A stretch of 25,130 nt of DNA from CAYJRR01 sp964372275 [NCBI: uncultured bacterium] (lineage in GTDB: Bacteria; CAYJRR01): assembly GCA_964372275.1 (NCBI GenBank), contig CAYJRR010000041.1, positions 9,188 through 34,317 of the forward strand, given 5' to 3'. Made by a program: the position numbers and the translations under genes. The notes beneath the pieces were generated by a model. The model saw only the letters and a program-made list of their open reading frames with translations. It was not told the origin of the DNA and searched no databases. Of this stretch, positions 15,782 through 22,597 are shown in pieces (positions within the stretch are counted from its first letter, which is position 1; each line of letters opens with the position of its first letter).

Positions 15782-17200
15782 CTACGCCACCCTCCCGGCA
15801 AGGAAGTCGATCATGTCGATCTTGGTCACGATCCCCGCCACCCGGCCTCCGTCGACGACGCAGGCCACCTTCCCCTTGGAGAAGATCCCCTTCAGCGTCG
15901 CGATCGAGGCGTCGGGGGCGACGACCGCCGGATCCTTCTCCACGATGGGTGCTATCGGCTTGTCGAGGTTGTGCTCCCCCTCGAGCAGGTAGTTGAGCAG
16001 CGCCACCTCGCTGATGATCCCGACCAGCCGCTCGACGGGGGCCTCGGGATCGCAGTCGACACCGTCCTCCCCCGGTTCGCAGACCGGGAGCTGGCTGATC
16101 CCCTTCTCCTTCATCACGCGGATGATCTTTCGCACCGGATCGGCCGGGCGCGCGGTGATGACGCCCCCCCCCTTCTCCGCGACCAGGTCGCGCACGCGCC
16201 CCAGCTTCTCGTCGGGATCGAGGAATCCGTATTCGCGCATCCAGTCGTCGTTGAAGATCTTCGAGAGGTACTTCGCCCCCCCGTCCGGCAGGATCACGAG
16301 GATCTTCGTACCCTTCGGGAGCTTCTTCTCGCGCGCGAACTTGATCGCCCCGTTGACCGCCATCCCGCCGCTGCCCCCGGCGAAAATCCCCTCCTCCTGC
16401 GTCAGGCGGCGGGTCATCAGGAACGTCTCCTTGTCGCCGCTCTGCACCACGTGGTCGATGTATTTGAAGTCGATCGTCGAAGGCATGAAGTCCTCGCCGA
16501 CCCCTTCCGTCTTGTAGGTCTTGAACAGCGTCGGCAGCACGCCGGTACGCCAGTAGTCGTAGTAGACCGAGCCTTCGGGATCGACGCCGACGATCTGGAT
16601 CGCCGGTTTCTTCTCCTTGAGGAACGTTCCGGTTCCCGTGACGGTGCCGCCCGTTCCCAGGCCCAGCACCAGGTAGTCGAGCTCCTCCCCCATCTGCCGC
16701 CAGATCTCGGGGCCGGTCGACTTGTAGTGGGCGCGCGGATTCGCCGGGTTGTGGTACTGGTTGGCCAGAATCGCGTTCGGAATCTCCTGGGAGAGCCGCT
16801 TGCTCACCGAGTAGTAGGAGCGCGGGTCCTCCGGGGCGACGGCGGTCGGGGTGATCACCACCCTGGCGCCAAAGGCGCGGAGGTTCCGCACCTTCTCGTC
16901 GCTCATCTTGTCCGGCATGACGAAGACGCACTTGTACCCGCGCGTCGCCGCCACCATCGCCAACCCCTGCCCGGTATTCCCGGAGGTGGCCTCGACGATC
17001 GTCCCCCCGGCTTTCAGCCGCCCGGTCCGCTCGGCGTCCTCGATGATCTCCAGCGCGATCCGGTCCTTGACCGACCCGGCCGGGTTCATGAACTCGAGCT
17101 TGACGTAGACGTCGGCCTCGAGCCCCTGCGAGACGCTGTTCAACCGCACGATCGGCGTGTCGCCGATCGCCTCGATCACGTTCCTGAACACCCGGTGCAT
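15782..17200 (-). CDS. cbs: Cystathionine beta-synthase with C-terminal CBS domain pair
   Basis: About 472 residues from the ATG at 17200. PLP fold-type II enzyme condensing serine (or cysteine) with homocysteine to cystathionine. The Schiff-base K45 lies in Asn-Pro-Ala-Gly-Ser-Val-Lys-Asp-Arg, the substrate loop Ser-Gly-Asn-Thr-Gly at 73-77, and a glycine-rich phosphate loop Gly-Thr-Gly-Gly-Thr in the middle. The C-terminal ~130 residues form a CBS (Bateman) pair, usually a nucleotide- or SAM-responsive regulatory module. The N-terminal heme-binding extension of animal enzymes is absent, as in other bacteria. An upstream in-frame GTG at 17218 would add six residues. The downstream MBL-fold gene begins 1 bp after the stop, so the two are co-translated. 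With the gamma-lyase at 8321 it makes up a transsulfuration set, although the two genes are 6 kb apart. Confidence 0.92.
   Translation of the reverse strand: MHRVFRNVIEAIGDTPIVRLNSVSQGLEADVYVKLEFMNPAGSVKDRIALEIIEDAERTGRLKAGGTIVEATSGNTGQGLAMVAATRGYKCVFVMPDKMSDEKVRNLRAFGARVVITPTAVAPEDPRSYYSVSKRLSQEIPNAILANQYHNPANPRAHYKSTGPEIWRQMGEELDYLVLGLGTGGTVTGTGTFLKEKKPAIQIVGVDPEGSVYYDYWRTGVLPTLFKTYKTEGVGEDFMPSTIDFKYIDHVVQSGDKETFLMTRRLTQEEGIFAGGSGGMAVNGAIKFAREKKLPKGTKILVILPDGGAKYLSKIFNDDWMREYGFLDPDEKLGRVRDLVAEKGGGVITARPADPVRKIIRVMKEKGISQLPVCEPGEDGVDCDPEAPVERLVGIISEVALLNYLLEGEHNLDKPIAPIVEKDPAVVAPDASIATLKGIFSKGKVACVVDGGRVAGIVTKIDMIDFLAGRVA
15790..15796 (-). promoter_or_regulatory. Ribosome binding site inside the end of the CBS gene
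   Basis: On the minus strand this reads GGGAGGG, 9 bases before the GTG at 15780. It lies within the last codons of the cystathionine beta-synthase gene and decides the start of the MBL-fold gene in favour of GTG 15780. Confidence 0.6.
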
Positions 17201-17234
17201 GGGGCGACCGTCTACCACGCCCCGAGGCCACAGG

Positions 17235-18116
17235 CTACGGGCTGTAGGAGTAGGCCGGGAAGAAGGTCATCACCATGATGCACATCTCGTCTTCGGTGGT
17301 CGTCCCGAAATGGATCGGGTGGTCGGTCTCGTTGGTCCAGGTGCACTCGAAACGCCAGCCGTTGTCGGAGTCGGTGCGCAGCGGTGGGTCGAAGGTGTGC
17401 GTCGGTGGGGCGTGCCAGTCGTCGTTGGTGAAGACGCGCTCCGTCCCGGCGTCGGTGAGGTGGTCGATGGTGAACAGCGTCGCCCGCTTGTGGGTGTGCG
17501 AGGAGATCGACAGCACGTTGTAGCCGCCGATTTCGGGGATGGTCATCCCGTCGACGTACCCGGTCGTCATCGGCGGGATCTCGAAGTCGGTGTAGGGGAT
17601 CAGCACCGTCTGGATGTAGTCCTCCACCTCGTCGTGGGGCATCAGCCGGAGCTCGACGTCGACTTCGCCCGTGATCGGCCCGTCCGACGCGTTGGCGTAG
17701 TGCGTCTCGAGGATCAGCTGCTCCCCGGCGAACAGGGGCAAGGCGAGCCCTTCGGGGAGCGACCATTCGGAGACCGGCGTCTGCGATCCGGTGACGAACA
17801 GCCGGTCGTCCATCTCGGTGCAGTCGCCGAAACCGTCGGGGAGGTCGTTGTCCGACCGGTAGAGGATGAAGTGGTGACTCCCGGGAGCCATGGTGATCTT
17901 CACCGAGGTCACGTCGAGGGTGACGTCGGACGGGACCTTCATCGTCTTGCACCAGACGTGGTCCTCCCCCTGCGCCACCTCGAACGGCTCGATGCCGAGA
18001 TGGACGGTCTGCGGATCGCCGCCGCCGTCGCCCTCCTCGCCGAACGGGCCGTCGTTGCAACCGGCCGCCACGACCGCCAGGAACAGCCCCCCTGCCAACC
18101 GGATCGAGCGCTCCAT
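17235..18116 (-). CDS. PHM-like copper monooxygenase-type lipoprotein
   Basis: A 293-residue lipoprotein: signal 1-19 with lipobox Ala-Ala-Gly-Cys (C20), then an acidic Gly/Asp linker. The mature part matches the pattern of copper type II ascorbate-dependent monooxygenases (peptidylglycine hydroxylating / dopamine beta-type). Candidate CuH ligands are H81-H82 (Gly-Ser-His-His-Phe) and H139 (Glu-Thr-His-Tyr-Ala-Asn); candidate CuM ligands are H207 and H209 (Ser-His-Thr-His-Lys) and M278 (or M281) in Asp-Glu-Met-Cys-Ile-Met. The order and spacing fit the two-domain PHM core, and paired Cys (56, 99, 258, 279) could form disulfides. Substrate unknown; it would act outside the inner membrane. A GGAGGT Shine-Dalgarno 5 bases before the ATG fixes the start. 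Family identification from ligands alone, moderately sure. Confidence 0.8.
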   Translation of the reverse strand: MERSIRLAGGLFLAVVAAGCNDGPFGEEGDGGGDPQTVHLGIEPFEVAQGEDHVWCKTMKVPSDVTLDVTSVKITMAPGSHHFILYRSDNDLPDGFGDCTEMDDRLFVTGSQTPVSEWSLPEGLALPLFAGEQLILETHYANASDGPITGEVDVELRLMPHDEVEDYIQTVLIPYTDFEIPPMTTGYVDGMTIPEIGGYNVLSISSHTHKRATLFTIDHLTDAGTERVFTNDDWHAPPTHTFDPPLRTDSDNGWRFECTWTNETDHPIHFGTTTEDEMCIMVMTFFPAYSYSP

Positions 18117-18259
18117 CCCGAACCTCCGTCCAAGTCGGTACGAAGCCTACCCGGGACTCTCCCGCACCCTGGTCTTCAAGGGGCCTCCCTCAAGGCACCC
18201 TGCCACGCCAAGGTCCAGAAGCCTATCCGGTCGACGGGCGCGTTGCCAACCCCCTCGGC

Positions 18260-18288
18260 TTGACGCCCCCCCGACCGGCGTGTATCTG
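18260..18288 (+). promoter_or_regulatory. Sigma70-type promoter of tRNA-Leu
   Basis: TTGACG at 18260-18265 and TATCTG at 18283-18288 are separated by 17 bases. The predicted start of transcription near 18295 is just before the tRNA's first base at 18299, which supports the call. The -10 is only 3 of 6 to consensus. Confidence 0.55.
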
Positions 18289-18298
18289 TAGCCGGCCC

Positions 18299-18382
18299 GC
18301 GAAAGTGGCGGAATTGGTAGACGCGCTAGATTCAGGGTCTAGTGCCCGCAAGGGCGTGGGGGTTCGAGTCCCTTCTTTCGCA
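18299..18382 (+). tRNA. tRNA-Leu (anticodon CAG)
   Basis: An 84-nt type II tRNA. The acceptor GCGAAAG pairs with CTTTCGC at 18375-18381, with discriminator A at 18382. The anticodon stem CTAGA/TCTAG holds the loop TTCAGGG, giving anticodon CAG, which reads CUG, the dominant Leu codon of high-GC genomes. A long variable arm (GCCC...GGGC) and the T loop GGTTCGAGTCC are typical of tRNA-Leu. The 3' CC is followed by C rather than A, so CCA is not fully encoded and must be added after transcription. Confidence 0.97.
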
Positions 18383-18396
18383 CCCGGTGGTTGGCG

Positions 18397-18432
18397 GCCC
18401 TCCTCGTAGACGCGAGGAGGGCTCTTTTTTTT
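18397..18432 (+). terminator. Rho-independent terminator after tRNA-Leu
   Basis: A perfect 10-bp stem (18397-18406 with 18413-18422, sequence GCCCTCCTCG and its complement) with a 6-base loop, followed by a T-rich tail including eight T at 18425-18432. It lies 14 bp past the tRNA, the clearest terminator in the window. Confidence 0.93.
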
Positions 18433-18687
18433 GGTTCGGAGGGGCGCGGCCGGGGGTCCAGGTCGCGACCGGCACCGGGGTCGCGACCGCATCCGAGGAC
18501 GCGCCGGGCCGGCGCGTGGGTCACGGCTGGGGAGGCATTGCCGTCGCACGGGCGACGCGAAAGCCCCCTCTCCCTTCCCGAATTCGCCGTTCTTCCGGTG
18601 CCTTGCCCACCGCTGGCCCAGGGCATTTCCCTTGCTTGACGCGCGGCGCAATCGGCCGCCCGTTCGCGGCCCGCGAAGGACCGCACC
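18433..18687. other. Intergenic region upstream of the HAD-fold gene
   Basis: A 255-bp stretch without a convincing gene; the reading frames that cross it are shadows with no start signal or family resemblance. A lone -35-like TTGACG at 18636-18641 has no TA-rich partner at the right distance. The leader of the next gene carries a GAAGGA Shine-Dalgarno just before 18688. Confidence 0.5.
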
Positions 18688-19848
18688 ATGACGACCCTCG
18701 GCCTTGCCCTGTTCGCCACCTGGACCCTCGCCAAGAGCGCCGCCCCGTGCTCCGCCCGGCCGTGCGAGCGGTTCCTCGCCACCTCCGAAACCGGCGAGGT
18801 GATTGCGGTCCATACGCTCGACGTCACCCGGACGACTCGCGCCCCGCTCGACGAGGCCCTACTGACGGCCCTCGGGCGGGGGGATCTCGCGACGGTCACC
18901 GTACGGGGGGCGTTCGTCCACGCGCGCGACCTCCCGTCGTCTCTCGGGAACTTCTTCCGCGTGGAGGCGGTCGAGCGGGCCCCCGACGCGATGCGGCCGC
19001 TTTCGTCGGGATGCGACGAAACCGACGCCGGCGCGGCGCCGCGCCTGGCCGGCGATCTGCGCGAGGCGAGGTCCTGGCGCGCGGGCGAAGCCCCGGTTCC
19101 GTTCGAGATCCAGAAGGCCACGCTCGACGAGATCCTCCGCCGTGTCCGCGCCCGGGCGCGCCAGCGCCGCGCCGACCCGGCGCTGCCGAAGCTCGTGGTG
19201 ATGCTCGATCTCGACAACACCAGCTTCGTTCCGACCGCGCGCGCGCACGCCGGGCTCCAGCGGATCGCGGCGGTCTGGAACATCGCCGAGGCGGCCGATC
19301 CGGACTCCTTCGACCTCCTCCCCCACTACTCGAAGGCCGGCTTCCTGCAGTGGGCGGAACGAACCGGCCTGAAGGCCCGCTACCCGGGTCTCGACTGGAA
19401 CGCCGTCTACAACACCTACTACGGCGCGACGTGGGTCGACGCGCTCGACGCCACCGAAACGCTCGTTCCGGGTCTGATCGAGTTCGCGCGGAGCGTCTCC
19501 CGCGCCGGCGGCGTGCTCGTCTTCAACACCGGCCGCCGCGAGTCCGACCGCGCCGTCACCGAGAGAACGCTTCGTGAAAACGGACTGCGCCGTCCGAAGG
19601 TGACGATGCGACGCAACGGCTTCTCCGGCAGCACCGCCGACTGGAAGGTGATGGCGGTCGACGAGATCCGCGCGAAATGGGGAGAGCCGGTCGCCTTCTT
19701 CGACGAAACCCCGGTCAATCACGCGGCGATGAACGCGGCCTACCCGGAGATCCTCGGCGTGCGCGTCTCGATCCCCGGGTTCACCACCGAGATGACCGAC
19801 GAGGCGCTGTCGGCCGCGCCGTGGCGCGTCTCGACCTACCAGCGCTAG
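18688..19848 (+). CDS. Exported HAD-superfamily protein with unknown N-terminal domain
   Basis: 386 residues. Residues 1-19 look like a Sec signal peptide (cleavage near Lys-Ser-Ala-Ala). An uncharacterised region (20-160) follows, with a strand-rich start and a basic helical stretch. The C-terminal half is a HAD-like phosphatase fold with all four motifs: motif I Met-Leu-Asp-Leu-Asp-Asn-Thr (D174, D176), motif II Phe-Asn-Thr-Gly-Arg (T281), motif III K320 (Asp-Trp-Lys), and motif IV Phe-Phe-Asp-Glu (D339). A long cap insertion (185-255) is rich in aromatic residues. The layout resembles secreted acid-phosphatase-type HAD proteins; the substrate is unknown. A GAAGGA Shine-Dalgarno supports the ATG. 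Its TAG overlaps the stop of the convergent gene. Confidence 0.8.
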   Translation: MTTLGLALFATWTLAKSAAPCSARPCERFLATSETGEVIAVHTLDVTRTTRAPLDEALLTALGRGDLATVTVRGAFVHARDLPSSLGNFFRVEAVERAPDAMRPLSSGCDETDAGAAPRLAGDLREARSWRAGEAPVPFEIQKATLDEILRRVRARARQRRADPALPKLVVMLDLDNTSFVPTARAHAGLQRIAAVWNIAEAADPDSFDLLPHYSKAGFLQWAERTGLKARYPGLDWNAVYNTYYGATWVDALDATETLVPGLIEFARSVSRAGGVLVFNTGRRESDRAVTERTLRENGLRRPKVTMRRNGFSGSTADWKVMAVDEIRAKWGEPVAFFDETPVNHAAMNAAYPEILGVRVSIPGFTTEMTDEALSAAPWRVSTYQR

Positions 19849-20570
19849 GCGGGGATTCGCACACCGTAGAGGTCGATCTCGCCGACCGCCGGATTCTCAC
19901 GGTCGACGAAGACCTGCACCTCCTGCCCGTCGGCGAACCGCTGCGCCACGTGCGGCGGCACGTGCGGGGAGGTCACCTCGCGCGAGACCCCGTCGAAACC
20001 GGTCCAACCCCAGGTCACCTTCCACCACGGGACCTTGTTGACCGACAGCGTCCCGAGCCGCACCGCCACGATGCGCCCGTGGAACGGCGATCCTTCGAGC
20101 AGCGCCCGCGCGCTGCGCGAGGCGCGGCGGTAACCGACCCCGCCGAAACCGAGTCCGAGCGCCACCAGCAACGCCCCGAGGGAACCGAAGACGATCGCCT
20201 CGAGGAAGCTCGGAGGACCGTCGCTCGTGAGCCAGACGTCTTCGGGATCGGCGCCGGCGACGTACAGCTCGACCGGCATCTCGGGACGCTGCGACTCGAA
20301 GCGCTCGCGGCCGACCGACAGGCTCGCCCGGTGCGCCGTACCGGTCCGGTCGTCGTAGACCACCTCCAGGTAGTGGTGCGTCCCTCCCTTGCTGCCGGAC
20401 CGGGTGTAGGTGTCGATGACGGTGCCGGTCACCGGGTAGAAATCGCGCCGGTTCCGCTCGGCTCTCGCGCGCTCGTGGAGGCCGACGACGGAGAAGATCG
20501 TGCCGACGAAGGCCGCGATCAGACCGAACCAGAACGACGGGCGCGCGCGCAGGTAACGGAACAGGACCAT
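19845..20570 (-). CDS. DUF3592-type membrane protein
   Basis: 241 residues with two transmembrane segments (about 13-31 and 125-147). Between them is a beta-rich domain starting Gly-Thr-Val-Ile-Asp-Thr-Tyr, with a Val-Tyr-Asp-Asp strand and a Val-Glu-Leu-Tyr-Val end; a second similar beta domain follows the second TM and ends with Val-Phe-Val-Asp-Arg-Glu-Asn-Pro. This repeat pattern is that of DUF3592 proteins, whose function is unknown. A GGGAGG sequence upstream of the ATG on the minus strand is a plausible Shine-Dalgarno. The stop codon overlaps that of the HAD-fold gene. Confidence 0.78.
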   Translation of the reverse strand: MVLFRYLRARPSFWFGLIAAFVGTIFSVVGLHERARAERNRRDFYPVTGTVIDTYTRSGSKGGTHHYLEVVYDDRTGTAHRASLSVGRERFESQRPEMPVELYVAGADPEDVWLTSDGPPSFLEAIVFGSLGALLVALGLGFGGVGYRRASRSARALLEGSPFHGRIVAVRLGTLSVNKVPWWKVTWGWTGFDGVSREVTSPHVPPHVAQRFADGQEVQVFVDRENPAVGEIDLYGVRIPA

Positions 20571-20623
20571 CCTTCGCTTCCCCTCCCGGACCGATCGTAG
20601 ACCGGCGAGGAAAGCGGCGGAAA

Positions 20624-21565
20624 GTGACGAACACTGGTCAAGCGCCGCCGGGATGTCGTCGAGTGCGGTCGGTGAGATCGACGACGCCCCCGTTGTCCCG
20701 TTCCGCTCTTCGAGGCGCCCTGCTTCTCCTCGCCCTCGGGGGCGCCGCCTGCAACGATGGCGAGCTTCGTTCGCGGCCGGCCGCCGACGAGGAGCCGGAG
20801 GCCGACGGGACGGCGACCCCCGGCGTCACGCCGGACCCGGACGCCACCTCCACGCCGACCGTTCCCCCGCCGACCCCCTTTCCGACGCCGCTCCCCTGCC
20901 GGTTCTACGCGATCGAGAAGAACGGCAATCTCTGGGCGCTCGATCCCGCGGTCCCGTCGGCCGACCTGGTCGGCGCCACCGGGTTCGACGGTCTCACCGA
21001 CATCACCGTCACCGCGGCCTACGAGATGGTGGTCATCGGAATGCAGTCGGCCTTGCTCGTCGACCCGCTCTCCGCCGAGACGGCCCCCTACACCAACGCC
21101 ACCTGGGTCTCGGGCCAGAACACGCTCGACGCGCTGGCCGACGGCCGGTTGCTGGTCGGCGGAGGGAGCGTGTTGAAGGCGATCGACCCGGGCGGCGGCG
21201 GCGCGCCCCAAAACTATCCGTCCCTGCCCTCCGGTCGGCTCTACTCCGGCGACGTCTTCGCCCGCGCCGACGGGATCGCCTTTGCCAGCGCCAGCGTGAC
21301 GCAGGGCGGCCCCGACCGCCTGATGCGGATCGACCTCGGCGGAGGCGGGGTCTCCGAGGTCGGCTCCTTCGGCGAGGAGCGCGTCTTCGGACTCGACGCC
21401 GGCTGCGACGGCGTCGTCTACGCGATCACCGAGGGGGATCCCTCGGAGGGTCAGAGTCCGAAGGTGCTGCGCGTCGCCCCCGACGCCGGAACGGTCACGA
21501 CGGTCGGCGACCTGGAGGGACCGCAGAGGATCTGGGGCGCGACGGGGCCCGCCCCGCAACCGTGA
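20624..21565 (+). CDS. Hypothetical lipoprotein with Pro/Thr linker and propeller-like repeats
   Basis: 313 residues, family not recognised. The N-terminus is long and basic before the hydrophobic core (31-40), with lipobox Gly-Ala-Ala-Cys (C43). A low-complexity acidic then Pro/Thr linker (48-91) leads to a domain with repeating short beta segments (Tyr-Ala-Ile-Glu-Lys-Asn-Gly-Asn-Leu-Trp, then Asp-Pro and Gly-Gly turns at intervals), reminiscent of a beta-propeller (inference). The GTG at 20624 has an AGGAAAG-like sequence about 10 bases upstream. Starts at 20663, 20672 or 20693 (GTG/GTG/TTG) would give a more normal signal-peptide length. The next gene starts 26 bp downstream on the same strand, so a two-gene unit is likely. 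Confidence 0.72.
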   Translation: MTNTGQAPPGCRRVRSVRSTTPPLSRSALRGALLLLALGGAACNDGELRSRPAADEEPEADGTATPGVTPDPDATSTPTVPPPTPFPTPLPCRFYAIEKNGNLWALDPAVPSADLVGATGFDGLTDITVTAAYEMVVIGMQSALLVDPLSAETAPYTNATWVSGQNTLDALADGRLLVGGGSVLKAIDPGGGGAPQNYPSLPSGRLYSGDVFARADGIAFASASVTQGGPDRLMRIDLGGGGVSEVGSFGEERVFGLDAGCDGVVYAITEGDPSEGQSPKVLRVAPDAGTVTTVGDLEGPQRIWGATGPAPQP

Positions 21566-21591
21566 CGGCCACTTCGAAGGAGAACCGATCG

Positions 21592-22515
21592 ATGCGCCAC
21601 CTTCTCTTCGTGCTCGTCCTCCTCTCCGCCGCCTGCGGAAACGTGACCTCCGGCGTCGACACGCGCGATCCGAACGGACCCGGTGCGTCCGACGACGACG
21701 ACGACGGCGGCGGCGGCGACGACGAGGGCAACGACGACGACCCCGGAACGATGCCCTCCCAGATCGGCGGGATGGCAACCTTCGCCCGCTTTCGCGACAA
21801 CCATTCCGACGACTTCACCGGGATGGTGCAGTTCTTCCCCGTTCCGGTGCCGATGCCGGCCAACTTCCAGGAGTTCTGGGACGACTTCCCGCAGCAGCCG
21901 TTCGACACCTGCGAGGAGAAGGGTACCGCCGCCGTCGCGCTGAGCAGCAACATCCAGCCCCCCTCCGCCGGGGAGATCACTCTCGAGGGGCCCAACGGCA
22001 CGCTCACGCTCTCGTCGCTGATGGAGGTGATGTACCTCTCGGTGTGGAACCCGACCACCCTGTTCGTCCCGAACGCCGAGTACCGCCTGAAGTCGACCGG
22101 CGGCCAGATCGAGGCGTTCGACCATCCGATGACCGCCCCCGGCGAGGTCCTGTCGCTCGATCCGAACCCGCTTTCGACCGATCCGTTCCCGCTTTCGCGC
22201 ACCCAACCGTTGCCGGTGCGCTGGGAGTCGGTTCCGGACGGCCGGCCGCTCTACCTCTACTTCCGGCAGCAGCACGCCGCCGACGCGACGCCGCTCCTCT
22301 GGATGTGCAAGCTGACCGACGACGGCGAGTTCGACGTTCCGGTCGAGGTGCTGCAGGCGTTCGACTCCACCGTCACGCCGTGGGTCGGCGAGGCGTGGCG
22401 GGACAAGGTCGAGCTGCGCCGCTCGCGCCTCGGCTCGTTCTTCCCGCAAGGCTCGGTCGGACCGGTGCTGACCAGCTTCGAGTCCGGCTGGTTCGCCAAC
22501 GTCCAGTTCCAGTAG
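21592..22515 (+). CDS. Hypothetical lipoprotein with Asp/Gly-rich linker
   Basis: 307 residues from the ATG at 21592, which has an AAGGAG Shine-Dalgarno at 21577-21582. The reading frame is open long before this, but the signal peptide begins exactly here: a short basic start, hydrophobic core, lipobox Ser-Ala-Ala-Cys (C15). Residues 33-52 form an almost pure Asp/Gly linker. The mature domain (about 58-307) is beta-rich, with hydrophobic/aromatic strands and two Cys (in Thr-Cys-Glu-Glu and Met-Cys-Lys) that might pair. No family recognised. It probably forms a unit with the lipoprotein gene just upstream. Confidence 0.75.
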   Translation: MRHLLFVLVLLSAACGNVTSGVDTRDPNGPGASDDDDDGGGGDDEGNDDDPGTMPSQIGGMATFARFRDNHSDDFTGMVQFFPVPVPMPANFQEFWDDFPQQPFDTCEEKGTAAVALSSNIQPPSAGEITLEGPNGTLTLSSLMEVMYLSVWNPTTLFVPNAEYRLKSTGGQIEAFDHPMTAPGEVLSLDPNPLSTDPFPLSRTQPLPVRWESVPDGRPLYLYFRQQHAADATPLLWMCKLTDDGEFDVPVEVLQAFDSTVTPWVGEAWRDKVELRRSRLGSFFPQGSVGPVLTSFESGWFANVQFQ

Positions 22516-22528
22516 GACGGCGGCCGGC

Positions 22529-22559
22529 CGCCCACGCGCCTCACGGGCGTTTTCCTTTT
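22529..22559 (+). terminator. Possible rho-independent terminator
   Basis: CGCCC at 22529-22533 can pair with GGGCG at 22545-22549 (11-base loop), followed by TTTTCCTTTT. A perfect 14-base palindrome at 22519-22532 (GGCGGCCGGCCGCC) competes with or extends the hairpin. It lies 13 bp past the lipoprotein stop and before the transporter, a sensible position. Confidence 0.5.
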
Positions 22560-22587
22560 GAAGCGCGGTTCGGCTTGATGCTACAAG
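22558..22587 (+). promoter_or_regulatory. Weak candidate promoter of the POT transporter
   Basis: TTGAAG at 22558-22563 and TACAAG at 22582-22587, 18-base spacing, each 4 of 6 to the sigma70 consensus. Transcription would begin about 5 bases before the ATG at 22598, which has no Shine-Dalgarno, so the mRNA would be nearly leaderless. Confidence 0.3.
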
Positions 22588-22597
22588 CCCCGGTCCT

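Noticed and set aside
15971-17278. 435-residue plus-strand open frame opposite cystathionine beta-synthase
   Set aside because: It mirrors the clearly functional PLP enzyme on the other strand and has no recognisable domain.
20653-21591. Long plus-strand extension (Arg/Gly-rich) before the lipoprotein at 21592
   Set aside because: It is an out-of-frame shadow of the 20624-21565 lipoprotein, while a Shine-Dalgarno and a signal peptide begin exactly at 21592.
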